The notes under the pieces: model-generated
What the model was told of the DNA's origin: nothing
The model's database searches: none
What the model saw: the letters and a program-made list of their open reading frames with translations, nothing else
Translations under genes and position numbers: made by a program
In this document: piece after piece, positions 45,481 to 57,220 of the stretch
Position numbering within the stretch: position 1 is the stretch's first letter
Layout: every line of letters begins with the position of its first letter
Assembly: GCA_025677825.1 (NCBI GenBank)
Contig: JAIXMO010000059.1
Span: 104,288-168,287 of the forward strand
Source: Helicostylum pulchrum
Taxonomy: Eukaryota > Mucoromycota > Mucoromycetes > Mucorales > Mucoraceae
Reading direction: 5' to 3'
Length of the DNA: 64,000 bases

Positions 45481-46725
45481 AGCTGAACTGTCTTGTTGAT
45501 ACATAGTAGATAATGAAGTGTAACGTATTGTTTATGTAAAGTAGTAAGTATATATAAAGAGAGATGTACACAAGAAGAAGAAGAAGAAGAAGAAAATAGG
45601 TGAAAAAAAAGAGGGGATGAGGAACAGAAAGAAAGAGAGAACAAAAAAAAAAAAAAAAGAAAGAAAGAAATAAAACGTAGACCTATTTATATCAATTCAA
45701 GGGACGTGCATATAGTTATGGGGGATTGATCGGCAAAAAAAAAAGGTACGTACGTGACAGGGAAATAAACAACCTTGGCTGCGTTTTCAATCTATATACT
45801 AAGGCACTGAAGGGGGGCGGGGACCTCTTTCTCTATCTCTCTTTCTTTTTTTAAAATAAAATAAAATCGCACTGCTTGAAAAGGGAAACAAAAAGTGGTT
45901 TTTAAAGCAATTCTAATTATAATATAAAACAGTAAAGGACCGAAACTGCTTTAAAGTAAACAGCGTAAATCAACCCAAAATAAAGGGGTAAAGTGTAGTA
46001 AGGAGTATATCTCTCTTTTTTGACAGCCCTTTTTTATTTGGAGCAAGGGATGAAAAAAAAAAAAAAAAGTTGTTTATAAACAACAACAAAAAAAATACCT
46101 TTTTTCTCTGTATGACCGACACACACAAAAAAGAAGAAAAATGTGATACTCTTTGACAAGATATAAAACTGCTTGTTTTCATAATGTGATTAATTTATAC
46201 GTATAATTATCAATTAGACTATTAAAAATAAAGAGGGTAAATAAACAAGGAGTAATGTCAGATTTGAGTGGCTATCTTTCTCCTATTAAAAAACCCCCCT
46301 TTTCTCCTTTCTCTCTCTCTCTTTCTCTCTTGACATTTTTATTTATTCGCCCCCCCCCCACCCCCTGATGATTTTCTTGTCAAACTTTATAACATTGTAA
46401 ATCCTTTTTTTTTCTTTTTTTCTTTTAACTTTTTTAAAACGTTTTACATTGTTGTATATATTTATAAGCGTGTTTATAAACTGTGTGTGTAATTAAAGTA
46501 AATAAGGAATGATTAAAAAGAGACCATTTGACAATTCAAATAAGGTTGAAGGAATGTACGTCGTACAGTCATGATTTCGATGATGATGTCGATTTTCTCT
46601 CCCCCCTTTTTTTTTTGACAAGTGTGACCGTTTGATGTTGCATGATAATTGTCATGGTTACTAACCCCCTCACTTTTTTATAATATTTCTGAACCCCGTC
46701 TTACACACATCTACGACAACTCAGC
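45481..46725. other. Divergent promoter region
   Basis: Shared upstream region of the homeobox gene and the AAC4-like gene. GAA/AAG trinucleotide run (about 45573-45592), several homopolymers, CT-rich tract (46300-46330). No gene seen. Confidence 0.5.
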
Positions 46726-47460
46726 ATGTTTCAACGGTTACTACGCAAGATATTCACGAGAAGAGTGCAACAATATTTTTTCAAGCAAAGGCTGTTATTT
46801 CAGTACCCGGACATGACCATATACACTTCACAAAGAAACATGTTGCAACTGTTTAACAATCTACATTTACCGGGACAATTCAGTATCATTGACACCAATG
46901 TCAACATGACACAACGAGAACGGATGGGAACTAGTGCGACCCGAATATTATCTACGCCGAACGCAGGTGGTTCGAGTATTTATAGCGAAGCACTCTCGAT
47001 CGAATTACTATCTCGGTTATTAGGAGTTGATTTATTCAAGACCGAAACTGAATTAGAGTACCATTACCCTGAGGAGTTTGATAATGGAGGGAGTGGCCCG
47101 TTAATGGATTATGCATGTCACTACGTAACAAGAGACAGAGAGATCATCTTGGGTGTATCTGTCACCAGAGCCATGGCATTTAATAGAAATTATACAGGGC
47201 AAGATGCAATTAGGTTACTGAGAAAAAAACTGAATAATATTGTAGCATCTAGCTCAAGTATAGTAAACACTAAATTTGATAGACATATATTGCATGTTTG
47301 GACAGAATCGGGTAAAAATGCTGCGCTTATAAAACGAGAATGTAAGAAATTAAAGGGTCATTTAAACTTTAAAAATACCATTGTATTGATATCCATTGTC
47401 AATACTGACCTTGTCTTTTTTAATAATAACCATCACCTCTTGATTAATAAAGTAAAATAG
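46726..47460 (+). CDS. AAC4-like conserved eukaryotic protein (probable PD-(D/E)XK fold)
   Basis: Intronless, 244 residues. The core GSSIYSEALSIELLSRLLGV, KTETELEYHYPEE, GPLMDYACH and REIILGVSVTRAMAF, then a helix with LLRKKLNNI and the strand HILHVWTE, matches a family found in Dictyostelium ('AAC-rich mRNA clone AAC4'), other protists and fungi, as I recall it. The order Glu in the first helix, E-x-E, Asp and V-S-V-T-R is compatible with a PD-(D/E)XK-type core, but catalysis is not established. The first ~45 residues are basic and could be a mitochondrial presequence (MFQRLLRKIFTRRVQQYFFK). Function unknown. Confidence 0.75.
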   Translation: MFQRLLRKIFTRRVQQYFFKQRLLFQYPDMTIYTSQRNMLQLFNNLHLPGQFSIIDTNVNMTQRERMGTSATRILSTPNAGGSSIYSEALSIELLSRLLGVDLFKTETELEYHYPEEFDNGGSGPLMDYACHYVTRDREIILGVSVTRAMAFNRNYTGQDAIRLLRKKLNNIVASSSSIVNTKFDRHILHVWTESGKNAALIKRECKKLKGHLNFKNTIVLISIVNTDLVFFNNNHHLLINKVK

Positions 47461-47514
47461 TTTATGTGAGTGTGTTGTATTTCATGGTACCTTCATCTAC
47501 TCCTTCACCCCCTT

Positions 47515-47527
47515 TATATATAAATAG
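47515..47527 (+). promoter_or_regulatory. TATA-box-like element
   Basis: TATATATAAATAG about 130 bp upstream of the HAD gene ATG; the leader between is CT-rich. Confidence 0.4.
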
Positions 47528-47653
47528 GAGGCTCAAGTGTTGAGTTTTAATAGGCAAAAAAAAAAATTACTTTATTCAGTCGGGTGGTATTTAATTTCCA
47601 TTTTCTTTTTTCTTTTTCCCTTTTCCTTTTCTTCTCAGTTTATAATATTAAAA

Positions 47654-48654
47654 ATGAACTCCAATTTGCCCCGTAAACTAATTGCAGTAGACTTGGATCA
47701 AACATTGGCTCATACACTGGAAAGCCTTGTGATGTGGCATAATGATTGCTACGGTACCCAATTCTGTGTTACAGATTTTAATACGTATGACTACTGGAAG
47801 GTGTGGGGAGGTACCAAAGAAGAAACCTTGTTGAAAATGAGAGACTTTTACAATTCCTATCATTTCGATCAAATTGAACCCATTCGGGACTTTGCTTTAG
47901 AAGCATTAAAGATGCTGAAACGGCGTCACTTTACTCTGGTCATTGTCACTTCAAGACAGCAATTCGTAGCCGAGAAAACCAAAAGATTTGTAGACAAACA
48001 TTATCCAGGTATTACAATATATACTGTGCACAAACAATTTTTTTTTTTTTTTTATGTTTTCTAATCAACATATTCTACTTCTATATAGGAATATTTGAAA
48101 GTATTTACTTTTGTAATCTGGATTTAACGGATAGTGAACAACTGGAATACATTTCAAAATCAAAATCAATGATTTGTCAAGAGATTGGTGCAGATGTATT
48201 AATAGATGATTCATTAGAGCACGCACTGGACTGTTCTAGTTTAGGTATAGACATTTTATTGTATGACCGCAAAGGTAAATACACATGGAATCACCAAGAC
48301 CCAATTCAAAAAAAGACTAGTACCGGTGGACTACCGCCACTTACTCTTACTTCTTCCTCTAAAAAACTGTACCATCATCGTCCTACTGAACTATCTGATT
48401 GTGTCCATCGTATGTTAAATTGGAGGGATATCATTGCGCAATTCCCGAAACCTACAAGTCCGTTAAGGTTTTGTTACTTTCCTGACTCCTTTACCGAAGA
48501 AGAAGATAGCAGTGTAGAAGAAAACGAACAAGAAGATGATTTGTTTGATCGTCCAACTAGTTACTATAGTTACGAAACTGTCGAGGTTGAAATGAGTGAA
48601 GAAGAAGACGAAGAAGAGGATCAATTATGGAAAGGAAACCGAGTTTGGGTTTGA
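47654..48654 (+). CDS. HAD-superfamily phosphatase (5'(3')-deoxyribonucleotidase-like)
   Basis: Exons 47654-48008 and 48089-48654 give 306 residues. HAD motif I is AVDLDQTLAHT (nucleophile and acid Asp), motif II is VIVTSRQQF (Thr/Ser), motif III Lys lies in the following helix (AEKTKRF), and motif IV is ADVLIDDSLEHA (paired Asp). A helical cap (VMWHNDCYGTQFCVTDFNTY) follows motif I, as in NT5C-type nucleotidases. The C-terminal ~110 residues add WRDIIAQFPKP and a very acidic tail (EENEQEDDLFD, SEEEDEEEDQLW). No signal peptide. The substrate is not predictable; a nucleotide phosphatase is the best guess. Confidence 0.85.
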
Positions 48655-48934
48655 AAAAAGTAACAGTTGCCTGCTTTTTTCACGCACATTGTATATTTTT
48701 TCACGTTTTTTTTTTTTTTTTTTTTTTTTGGTGTGTTTGCGTTTTTTTTTTTTTTTTTTCGTTACTGCTCTCACATATAAAACAAACGTTTGTTTTTTCT
48801 TTCCCTCTCTTTTTTTTTTTTTTTTTTTTTTTTTTTATTTTATTGTAATTCTTCTCCTTAAAAAGGACACTAGTCACGTTTTTTTATATTTTTTTTTTTG
48901 TAGCTGCTAAAAATAAAAAAAAAATAAAAAAAAA

Positions 48935-51900
48935 ATGACCTTACCTGTTCACCCTCTTCAAGCCTTTGAGACATCTAATCTCATGATGGCTAATCCTACT
49001 ACTTTAGAATCCACACAAGCACCAGCTCGTCATCATCAACAACGAGCTTATTCTGTTACAGCCATGCCTAGTGAATTACAAAAGTCAGTTCAACGTCACC
49101 AAGAAGCTGAGCATCAAGAAAAACTTCGTAGTAACCAACCTTGGTGGCAATACTATTATCAATTATACCATTATCATTTACCTCCTGGTAGAAAACCAAC
49201 TGTATTTGGTCCTTATTTATTATTACAGACAATGGGTGAAGGTGAGTTTGGTAAAGTGAAATTTGGTATTGAAGTCAAGACAGGGCAAGAGGTATAATAT
49301 ATTTTGTGTATGTATGGAGCTTGTAAATTAAATTGCGTGTATAATTTAGGTCGCTATCAAGTTGATCAGAAAAGATAGTATAGACTCTTCATCGCGTATG
49401 ACTAAAGTTGAAAGAGAGATATCTGTGTTACGAGTAATAACAATAAAAACACAACTCATTCCATGTGTACGCTTTCTAATTAAATAACTTTTATATTAGA
49501 TTCTTCATCACCCTAATATTGTCGAATTATTTGATGTGATTGAAACAGAGAAATACATTGGTATTATATTACAGTGCGCCACAGGCGGTGAACTGTTTGA
49601 TTATATTCTCGCTCATCGTTATCTTAAAGAAAGAGACGCTAGTAGATTATTTGCACAGCTGATAAGTGGCGTACATTATATGCATCAAAAACACATTGTC
49701 CATCGAGACCTTAAATTGGTAATTTTTTTCTATTTTTTTAAATTATTATAAATTTAACACGCATTTTAATTAAAGGAAAACTTGTTACTGGATAGACACC
49801 GTAATGTACTTATTACCGATTTCGGTTTCGCAAACCAATTTTCTTCTCCTCAAGATGACTTAATGTCAACTTCATGTGGATCACCTTGTTATGCAGCTCC
49901 TGAGCTTGTCATGAACCAAGGTGTCTATGTTGGTCCTGCGGTGGATATTTGGTCCTGTGGTGTCATCTTATTTGCCATGTTGTGCGGTTATTTACCTTAT
50001 GACGATGATCCCGCAAACCCAGAAAGTTACAATATCAATTTACTCTACAAGTATATTTTAAATACCCCCTTGATCTTTCCGGACTATATCTCAGACGAAG
50101 CTTGCGATTTATTAAGTCTCATGTTGGTACCTGATCCTGAAAAGCGATGCTCAATGGAAACCATTATGGCTCATCCTTGGTTAAGTCCACATACTCACTT
50201 ATTCGTTCATCTCGATAGTAGTCAAATCGACCCAATGACCGATGAAACAGAACAAGATGCTATGGTGCCTGACCATCAACAAAGAAGAAACACAATTGCA
50301 AATCTTGATCAGTTCCGTCATCCTATCGTTTCAACTGCATCAACAACTACTGAACCTGGTATTAAAGAAGAAGAAGATGATGATGAACCTCAATTAAATA
50401 ATACACAGCAACAAGATCAACTTATGGAAGAACACATTCAACCTGCTGTAGAGCAAGAAGAAGAAGAAGAAGAAACAAAAGGAGATCAAATCATGCAAGA
50501 ACAACTTGTACCAGAACAAGATACTCCTCCTGCTGTACCAAGTAAAGATACGGTACAACCTCAACCTACAAATCAAACCGATGATCCAATGCAAGAAGAA
50601 GAGGAAGACATTATTGCCATTGAATTACCTCCCCCTACCTTAGCAGATGAAACACTACCACCGTGCAACACCAACAAAGATCTCCCCGTACGCATGACAG
50701 ACACTACCAAAAAAGACACATTTAAAGAGGAACCGCATGTTTCGCCCGTTCCTAGTACCAGTAAAATCCGACCTAAATCCACCGTCTCATCTTCCACCGA
50801 AAAGGTTCTTCATTTCCTTTCTGGTCACAGCACCACGCCTAAACCAACGCAACGTAACACCAACCGTACCAGGCACATGTCTTTAGCGCCTACTACTACT
50901 AATACTGAAGGTTCCATTTTACAAGCAAAGTTTTTATCTAGCGTCCAACAACAACAACAAAAGAAAAAAACCGATTTGCCTGTACCTAATACAAGTGCAA
51001 GTACGCCTCATCCAAAGCGTACATCTCGTCATCAATCACCCGCTGCTACAACACCTCCTGTATCAAGAGGCACGCGTAAGAAGACGCTTAGTTTACTCGT
51101 CAATTCCATGACTGATAATAAAATGTCGTTCAGTCATCGTCGTCAAAGTACAACAACTACTACACCACCACCACAACCAGAGGGACATCGTGCACCTATG
51201 ATGCCTTCCGTCTCTGAGCATACAATGCATACTTTATCCGATAAAGAAAAGCACCGTAGTGCAGGTAAAAAACTCATGGACTGGTTTAAAAAGAAACCAT
51301 TAAGTAAGTTTTCGCGCACACGTGTCAAAAACAATTTACATACATATTAAAAAAATCATTTAAATTTAGGCACGATTCATAGATCTACAAACCAAGCTAG
51401 TGATATGTTGCACGGTGATCGTGTGACACCAGAAATCACATCCACCACAGACTTGAAACTTCGTACACATCACGGTGCGGTAGATCAAGAAGCCCTGACA
51501 AGCAGATCTCCAGCACTTGTCTTCCAGCAAGTTAAACAAACCTTGAAATCCCTGGGTCTTGAGTTCAAGCGCGACGGTGGTGAGTTCAAATTGAAATGCG
51601 CGCGACATAAAAAACCCGTACTGGCTTCTGCAGCAGCAAAGACAATACAGCATCCTCACGGTAACAACACGCCCTTCCGTATGCTGTTACGCAGATCCAG
51701 TCAAGCTACTACCCACAGCAGCAGTATAACATCATCGTCGTCGTTGTCAAATGAAGCAACCATTTATGGAGATGTCAGTGTGGATCCAGGAGACGAAGTG
51801 AGGTTTAGCGTGGAACTGTGTCGTATCAAGAACTTGCCAGGTCTGTATATTGTCGATATGAGAAGAATGAGAGGAAATGTGTGGGCGTACAAGTTTATCT

Positions 51901-52169
51901 ATCGTACCTTACTGGATACCTTGAACTTAGGTGGCAAAAGTGGGTACTTGAATACAAATACTACGACGGAAAGTAGTTTGTTGGCGGCTGCCGCCGCTGT
52001 TGCGGACGAAGATCATAGTCATCATAGGATGAGTACGGCAAGTAGTGGAGCAGGGAGCAGTAGTGTCTTGTTGGATGAAACTACGTTGACTGTTAAACAG
52101 GAAGTAACGCCCGTCATTAAAGAAGAACCCGTTCCCACACCTATCATCAAAGAAGAAATAACCGCTTAG
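48935..52169 (+). CDS. Kin4-like Ser/Thr protein kinase with KA1-type C-terminus
   Basis: CAMK/AMPK-related kinase. Exons 48935-49291, 49350-49433, 49500-49718, 49776-51303, 51370-52169 join in phase to 995 residues. The kinase domain spans about 90-375: GEGEFGKVKFG (P-loop), VAIKLIRKDS (catalytic Lys), HRDLKLENLLLD (catalytic loop), DFGFANQF, TSCGSPCYAAPELV (activation loop and APE). The insert LCGYLPYDDDPANPESYNIN and the TPLIFPDYIS region closely resemble yeast Kin4, which acts in the spindle position checkpoint. A long acidic/Gln- and Ser/Pro-rich linker follows. The end (about 760-905: VFQQVKQTLKSLGLEFKR, then VELCRIKNLPGLYIVDMRRM and WAYKFIYRTLLDTLNL) is a split KA1-like domain interrupted by a Ser-rich insert. 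Confidence 0.92.
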
Positions 52170-52400
52170 ATATTCCCTTTTTTTTTTTTCCTTATATACT
52201 CTCTTTTTCATATCTCTTTTTTTTTATTTTAATACCCTCTTTTCTCTCTTTTTTTTTTAAAAAAAAAAATAATAATAATTTATAATAACAGTACCTTTAA
52301 TAGTAATAAAAAAATATCCCCTATCCTCCGTTTTAGGGCGTTTTTTTAGTAGAGAGACGCGCCCTTTTTTGTTTTTACTTAACCAGCAGTAATATGCATG

Positions 52401-52438
<38 letters not shown>

Positions 52439-52538
52439 AAGCACACGAAGCAGTTTTTCTTTTTTTCTTTTACCAGAAATAAAAAACGCCGTCAAAAACT
52501 TTTTTTCCCTCTCTTTCAACTTATTTCTAACCAACATA
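52170..52538. other. Intergenic with poly-A tract
   Basis: Terminator region of the kinase and leader of the BRCT gene. It contains a 33-A homopolymer (about 52404-52436), preceded by an ATG whose apparent open frame is only lysine codons. No separate gene. Confidence 0.55.
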
Positions 52539-53489
52539 ATGAGACCAATAAATATTTCTGTCGACAACTTTCCCATTCCACGTAGAAGAGGTGGTGCTAA
52601 TGTCAAAATGCCTAATTTTAAAAGACTCAAGGCGCCAATAAAAAAAAAGTTGGGTAAAAAAACGACACCGACTACGCAAATAACAGAACCACCCGTTATT
52701 GATACAAGAGGATTAGCCCAGGTCTTAAAAAAGTATACAATCTATATCGATGACAGCGTACAGTATAAAGAGCAGTTAGGTATGATAGCGGAAGGTATGG
52801 GAGCGACTGTTCAGCATAATGAAGACGATACCGCACCCAGAATATCATCATCGGTCGGAATCTACATTTTACCGCCAAAGACAGCCGAGAAAACCAAGCT
52901 GCGTGCCAAAATGGCTAAAAAAGGAATCAGAGCCATCTCGCCTGCTTGGCTATTCACCTGTTACGAAAAAAACACTCATTTATCGCCAGGTCAATTTCCG
53001 TGGGACAATAAAACGACCATGGAAAAGTTACCTTTACGAAGTACTGAAGAATCTGATAATCCGTTTGGAATTGAGCCTGTAGATTATGATTATTTAGACG
53101 CAAATCGACCGGGACAACAGTTAAATTTAGATAATTATGTAACGGTACATTCAAAAACAGAAACTGACAGTGATCAACAAACTGAGGATAGTGATACTAC
53201 TATGAACGACACTTATGAAGAAGAAGAGGAAGAGGAAGCAATGAGAGAAATAGCCTACAATGTAAATAAAAAGAAAAGGTCACTTGTATCAATTAAAGAT
53301 AGAGAAGAAAGAAAAAAGGCGAGTAAAAAGAGAATGTCTGAAATTATAAGTGCAGCAAAAACGCTTAAAATTAGATACAGTAGACGCGAGAGAAATAAAA
53401 AGAAGGAAGAGCCGGATGTATCTTCTAGTAATGAATTTGGAAGGGAGAAAATGAAGATTTGGTATGCGGAACAAGCATTACCGAAATAA
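52539..53489 (+). CDS. BRCT-domain nuclear protein
   Basis: Intronless. The first plausible ATG (MRPINISVDNFPIPRRRGGA) at 52539 gives 316 residues; frames starting earlier run through the poly-A tract. One BRCT domain at about 60-160: LKKYTIYIDDS...LGMIAEGMGATV, SSSVGIYILPP, then GIRAISPAWLFTCYEKNTHL, with the invariant Trp of helix 3. BRCT domains bind phosphopeptides or DNA ends in repair and checkpoint proteins. The N-terminus is highly basic (KKKLGKK), and the C-terminal half is acidic (TYEEEEEEEAM) then Lys/Arg-rich, suggesting nuclear location. Which repair protein it corresponds to is unclear. Confidence 0.8.
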   Translation: MRPINISVDNFPIPRRRGGANVKMPNFKRLKAPIKKKLGKKTTPTTQITEPPVIDTRGLAQVLKKYTIYIDDSVQYKEQLGMIAEGMGATVQHNEDDTAPRISSSVGIYILPPKTAEKTKLRAKMAKKGIRAISPAWLFTCYEKNTHLSPGQFPWDNKTTMEKLPLRSTEESDNPFGIEPVDYDYLDANRPGQQLNLDNYVTVHSKTETDSDQQTEDSDTTMNDTYEEEEEEEAMREIAYNVNKKKRSLVSIKDREERKKASKKRMSEIISAAKTLKIRYSRRERNKKKEEPDVSSSNEFGREKMKIWYAEQALPK

Positions 53490-53552
53490 AAACATGACAG
53501 GTTTATTAGTGTCAATGTATAAATAATAAAAAGACGCAATACCCAAACTGTT

Positions 53553-53846
53553 TCATGATAAAATAGACTTTTTTTTTTTTTTATTATCATCGTATTCTCT
53601 TTTTTTTTTTAGCAGCTCCTTCTTTTTAGGAATTGAATTTATAGTATGTTGCACATCTTTTTCAAACGAAACTTTTTTTTCTGTGGTATATGCTGGTGCA
53701 AACGGTTCGCTTAAAACTAGAATAACGCACAACAAATAAAATATAACACCTGGCGGTACACACTCGCAAGCTTCTTGTCCACGGTGACCGGAGTGAGGAC
53801 GAACATTTAAACAGAGGTCCTCCTCTAATCGACAAAAAGAATTCAT
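53553..53846 (-). CDS. Small single-pass membrane protein, unknown
   Basis: 97 codons, ATG at 53844-53846. The N-terminus carries four cysteines (FCRLEEDLCL, then EACECVPPG), followed by one strong membrane segment (VIFYLLCVILVLSEPFA) and a highly charged Lys-rich tail (KKKELLKKKREYDDNKKKKK). The layout suggests a tail in the cytosol. It converges with the BRCT gene with 63 bp between stops. No family recognised; the Cys-rich head and clean membrane segment argue against chance, the poly-A-coded tail argues for caution. Confidence 0.4.
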   Translation of the reverse strand: MNSFCRLEEDLCLNVRPHSGHRGQEACECVPPGVIFYLLCVILVLSEPFAPAYTTEKKVSFEKDVQHTINSIPKKKELLKKKREYDDNKKKKKSILS

Positions 53847-53849
53847 TTG

Positions 53850-54273
53850 ATAAGAGCTTAAAAAAAGCTAGTGCGCCACACTTATAGAAGGTTCTCTAAA
53901 AAATCTTTATGGGAAAACATTGCCATATTGGCAAAACTCCATAGTAAGTGTACTGAAGTTATGTTCACAGCTATAGTGGCACGTTCCTACTTATTATTAT
54001 AGAGGGAAACGAAAGAGACTTTCGTAGACGAGGGCGTAAAAACACTCTCAAAGACAGCAACACTGGTTTAAGAAGCGTTAAAACTCGACTCTAATACCCA
54101 AAGTAACAAAGAAGGTGACTCAACAGCAATTAAGCAATCAAGAGGGGACCAGCCTCAACCACCTCGACCTAAAGGGCATCGGTGAAGTCTCCCTCGATTT
54201 AACGGAAGAAAATTATTGCAGTAAACGACGTTGATGATATGCTGTCGCTTATATATATAAAAAAAATAGTCAT
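53850..54273. other. Degenerate sequence, no gene assigned
   Basis: Slightly GC-richer than its surroundings and contains short coding-like segments interrupted by stops (for example around 54100-54200). Possibly the decayed 5' part of the transposase relic that follows. Confidence 0.3.
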
Positions 54274-55653
54274 ATGGCTAAGAAGAGGTCCTCGGAGGAG
54301 TTCATAATGCTCAATATATCTTGGAACGCGTTGTGGAGAACTTTAACCTTTGAGGCTCAAGCAAAAAAAAGATTCAGAACTGACTTTTTTTATCGACGTT
54401 TTGCTGAGCTGTTGGATATTTTGTTGAATGGTGCTGACGTAAAAATAGCAGAAACAGGGTTGAGGAGCAAATAAAACGCGTAATTGAAACCAACCTGATG
54501 TGATCTAGCACATATGTTTAACGGCTTAAAACTAATCATCAAACAAATAAAGTATTTTTAGCTTTTTTATTGTACATTATGCAGAAACTATAGCTTTCAG
54601 CTGGCAGTTTTGATTGAATAGGTTTTACTTTATAGGTGACACAAGTGTTGTTGGAAAATCGGTTCAAAACAAGCATTGAGCGTGTACATACTGGTTCGCT
54701 TAGGCTCTAAGCGTAATGTATAGTTTAATAACTAATATATCTTTATATAATATGATCAGGCCATCAAGTATGATGGCCATAACCTGTTTCTGAGGGGAAT
54801 TTTTCTTTAAAAAAAATCATATTGTGCTACAGTCGTTCTTATTGAGTTTAAATATGTACGATTTTCTCTTAAACGTTTAGCCGGTATTAAAAAAGGGTTT
54901 TCTCTCTAAAAGTGGGGATTTCAACCCCGATTTTCCCCTCTTTTATCTTTTTTTTTTGTTGTTGATAAAACACCCTTTTAAGCATAAAACAATCAGATGG
55001 AATTGGTTATGAACGGTCCAAGTACCTCGCCGTACAACTTTACCCTCGTCTCCGTATTGAAGGTGTAAAAACAATGAAGGCATCCGAAACTGCTGCTGAA
55101 ACATTTTGGCAAGCATTCTAAAAGGGTATCTGTTTTGGATGACAACGATATCAAGGAAAAAGTACTTGAATGGTTTCGATCAGTACCAAAGTTCCAAAGA
55201 AACAATCCTACTTTACAGAACGAACTTCGAACTGTGATCCTTCCTGCAGCTATTGAAAACCATACGTTGAATGTTGAAGTTGATGATAGCGGGGCCATTA
55301 CCAATCCTTTGTCTATCGAATGCATTAGAAATAAGCTTATACAATGGGGTTTTCACTTTAAACGTGTGGGTAAGTCATTTACGCCAGAATGAAAAAAAAA
55401 CCAGATAGTACTTAGTTAATAACCTCTCTCATATTTAAAAGGTAAGGCAATTTATTTCGACGGTCATGAAAGAGAGGACGTAGTGACCTATAGAAAGGAA
55501 TGGTCTCAAAGAATCATGGAATACCAACGTTATGCAGAGACATGTGGCTATGAAGACGTTAGTGTCGTTATTCCTCCTGCCTTGCCTGATAATATTATAT
55601 TGGGTGGCTCCATATATAGACAAAGCGTTTATGTTTATGTTTACTGTCATTGA
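54274..55653 (+). pseudogene. DDE-type transposase relic (YFDGHER family)
   Basis: Pieces of a fungal DDE transposase. The part at 55111-55365 (KVLEWFRSVPKFQRNNPTLQ, IECIRNKLIQWGFHFKRVG) is the helical N-terminal DNA-binding region; a GTAAGT intron (55367-55440) leads to KAIYFDGHEREDVVTYRKEW, the block before the catalytic core in a group common in fungal genomes. The sequence stops soon after (YVYVYCH) with no DDE residues, so the catalytic part is gone. The small frame 54274-54474 may belong to the same relic or be unrelated. Stops and missing core show it is dead. Confidence 0.6.
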
Positions 55654-55835
55654 TTTGACAATGTATGTTTACTCGATCTGTCATTGATTTGACGGAAAAG
55701 GTTAAGCTTATTTTATACTGGTAATTTTCTGGGTGGTTACCGTGGTCTTATATAAAGGGTGATTCCTTATAAAGGCCGTCTTATATAGACCGTTTTTTAA
55801 AAAGTTGAAGGTTTAAAAGTAGATGCATTTTAAAT

Positions 55836-56836
55836 ACAATTCCCCAATTATTACAATTCTTGAACGCCGTGTATCTTGCTGAAAACCCACAATCAAGCAT
55901 GTAAGAATTGAAAGTAGTATCAATGAAGAAAATTATTACCAAAGTTTGGGACAACTCTGTATTATTTGAGGATAAAAATGTCAAGTCGTTCACCAAATGG
56001 TGTGAAGGTAAAAACCTGTCTTTTTTTTCAGTACCTACTAAACGGCTACACAATCTATACGGTGAAAGAATCTCAACGAGATCTCTTTATGTTCTTAAAG
56101 ATCAATATACTTGTAAGTTGTATTTGATATATTCCCATAAGTCTGTGTTTACTGGCCTAATAATATATATTCAATTAAGAAAGATATTGTATATACATGC
56201 GCCGAATACCAAAGTCACATCAGAAAGCTAAAAGAAGAAGGATACACAGTAATCGGATACTGTAGAAAGTCTAGATCAGCAACTGAAACTATTGACAAAA
56301 AAATACTTTCATTGCAAGAGCAAATTGGAAAATTAAAAACAAGATCATTAGTGGATAAGGTTTATGTGTCAGTAAATTGCGATTCAAAGGAAAGCATAAT
56401 GAAAAGAGATTTAAAAAACAATTCTTCGACACTTGAACTGAAAGTCTTAGATGGGAACATGCAGGGTAATTATAATTATGGATGCTTACTTTCTCATTGA
56501 ACATTAACCTTTTTTTTAGACTTAATAAAGTATCTCTTGACGGCCAAAAAGATCTGTTTAGTTACAATTGATTCTGCTGGGCTGACATCTGATGTAGGTG
56601 ATTTAATATCTTTTTTACGGTAAGGTGCAAAAAAAAAAAGAAGAAAAAGAACGTCCAAAAACAGAATATTGATATCGAATAGGGAATTTCCAAATGTTGA
56701 AAAAATTCTTATTGATAATCTTCCTCACACAAATCAAGCAGATGCCATCAACTGTACTGAAGCAATTGAAAGCCCTGACAAGTTTCTTTCGATGTTTAAC
56801 GGAAGACATGGACTTTACCATAGATCTAAATAAAGA
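55836..56836 (+). pseudogene. GYxRKS-family gene, copy 1 (in-frame stop)
   Basis: Paralogue of the intact minus-strand gene at 62340-63544. Order of shared blocks: LQFLNAV (cf. VQFVNAI), SFTKWCEGK (cf. GFTQWCKGK), RSLYVLK (cf. RELYVLK), VIGYCRKSRSA (cf. LVGYVRKSVKSA), KTRSLVDKVYVS, KRDLKNN, KICLVTIDSAGLTSD, and KILIDNLPHTN. Introns sit at matching places (after QYT, DGNMQG and ISFLR) with usable splice sites. A TAA at 55902-55904 interrupts the frame early, and the first exon is not recognisable, so this copy is probably inactive, though little else has decayed. Confidence 0.7.
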
Positions 56837-57110
56837 CAACTTGAATTTTGTTTAATTTATATCTTTTATTCGTCACTTGTTTGATTTTTTATTCACTCCT
56901 ATGTTCAAAACTATATTTCAAAATTTTATTTCTAAACTAAATAAATAAGGATTGTTCATCTAGTTCTGTGATCATTTTCCGAAAATTGCTGGATATTGTT
57001 TATATTCAGAGGGGTTGAGTTGAATTGACTTTTTTGAGCAGAGAAATGGTCTCTTCGGATTGTATGTCGTGCCTAACACAATCCCTGTTGCCTTCGCTTC
57101 GGACTCGAAG

Positions 57111-57196
57111 TGGTACAAGCTCTCTGAGCCACGCTTTATTTTCAGATATTATATAATAAATAACTAGTACTATTTCCCTTTTCCCCCAGATCTTTC
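57111..57196 (+). repeat. Left inverted terminal repeat of DIRS element
   Basis: GTGGTACAAG...TCTCTGAGCCACGCTTTATT...CCCAGATCTTTC, about 86 bp, with three or four differences from the inverted copy at 61291-61379. Confidence 0.9.
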
Positions 57197-57220
57197 TAAG
57201 CCGCGCATCGTGGAACAACT

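Noticed and set aside
48596..48910. Phe-rich frames in 48.6-48.9 kb
   Set aside because: They translate poly-T tracts between the HAD and kinase genes.
52398..52538. Upstream extension of the BRCT frame
   Set aside because: Would begin with a run of lysines from a 33-A homopolymer; the ATG at 52539 is preferred.
54755..54785. Hairpin GGCCATCAAGTATGATGGCC
   Set aside because: A single short palindrome without flanking features; too little to call a terminator or element.
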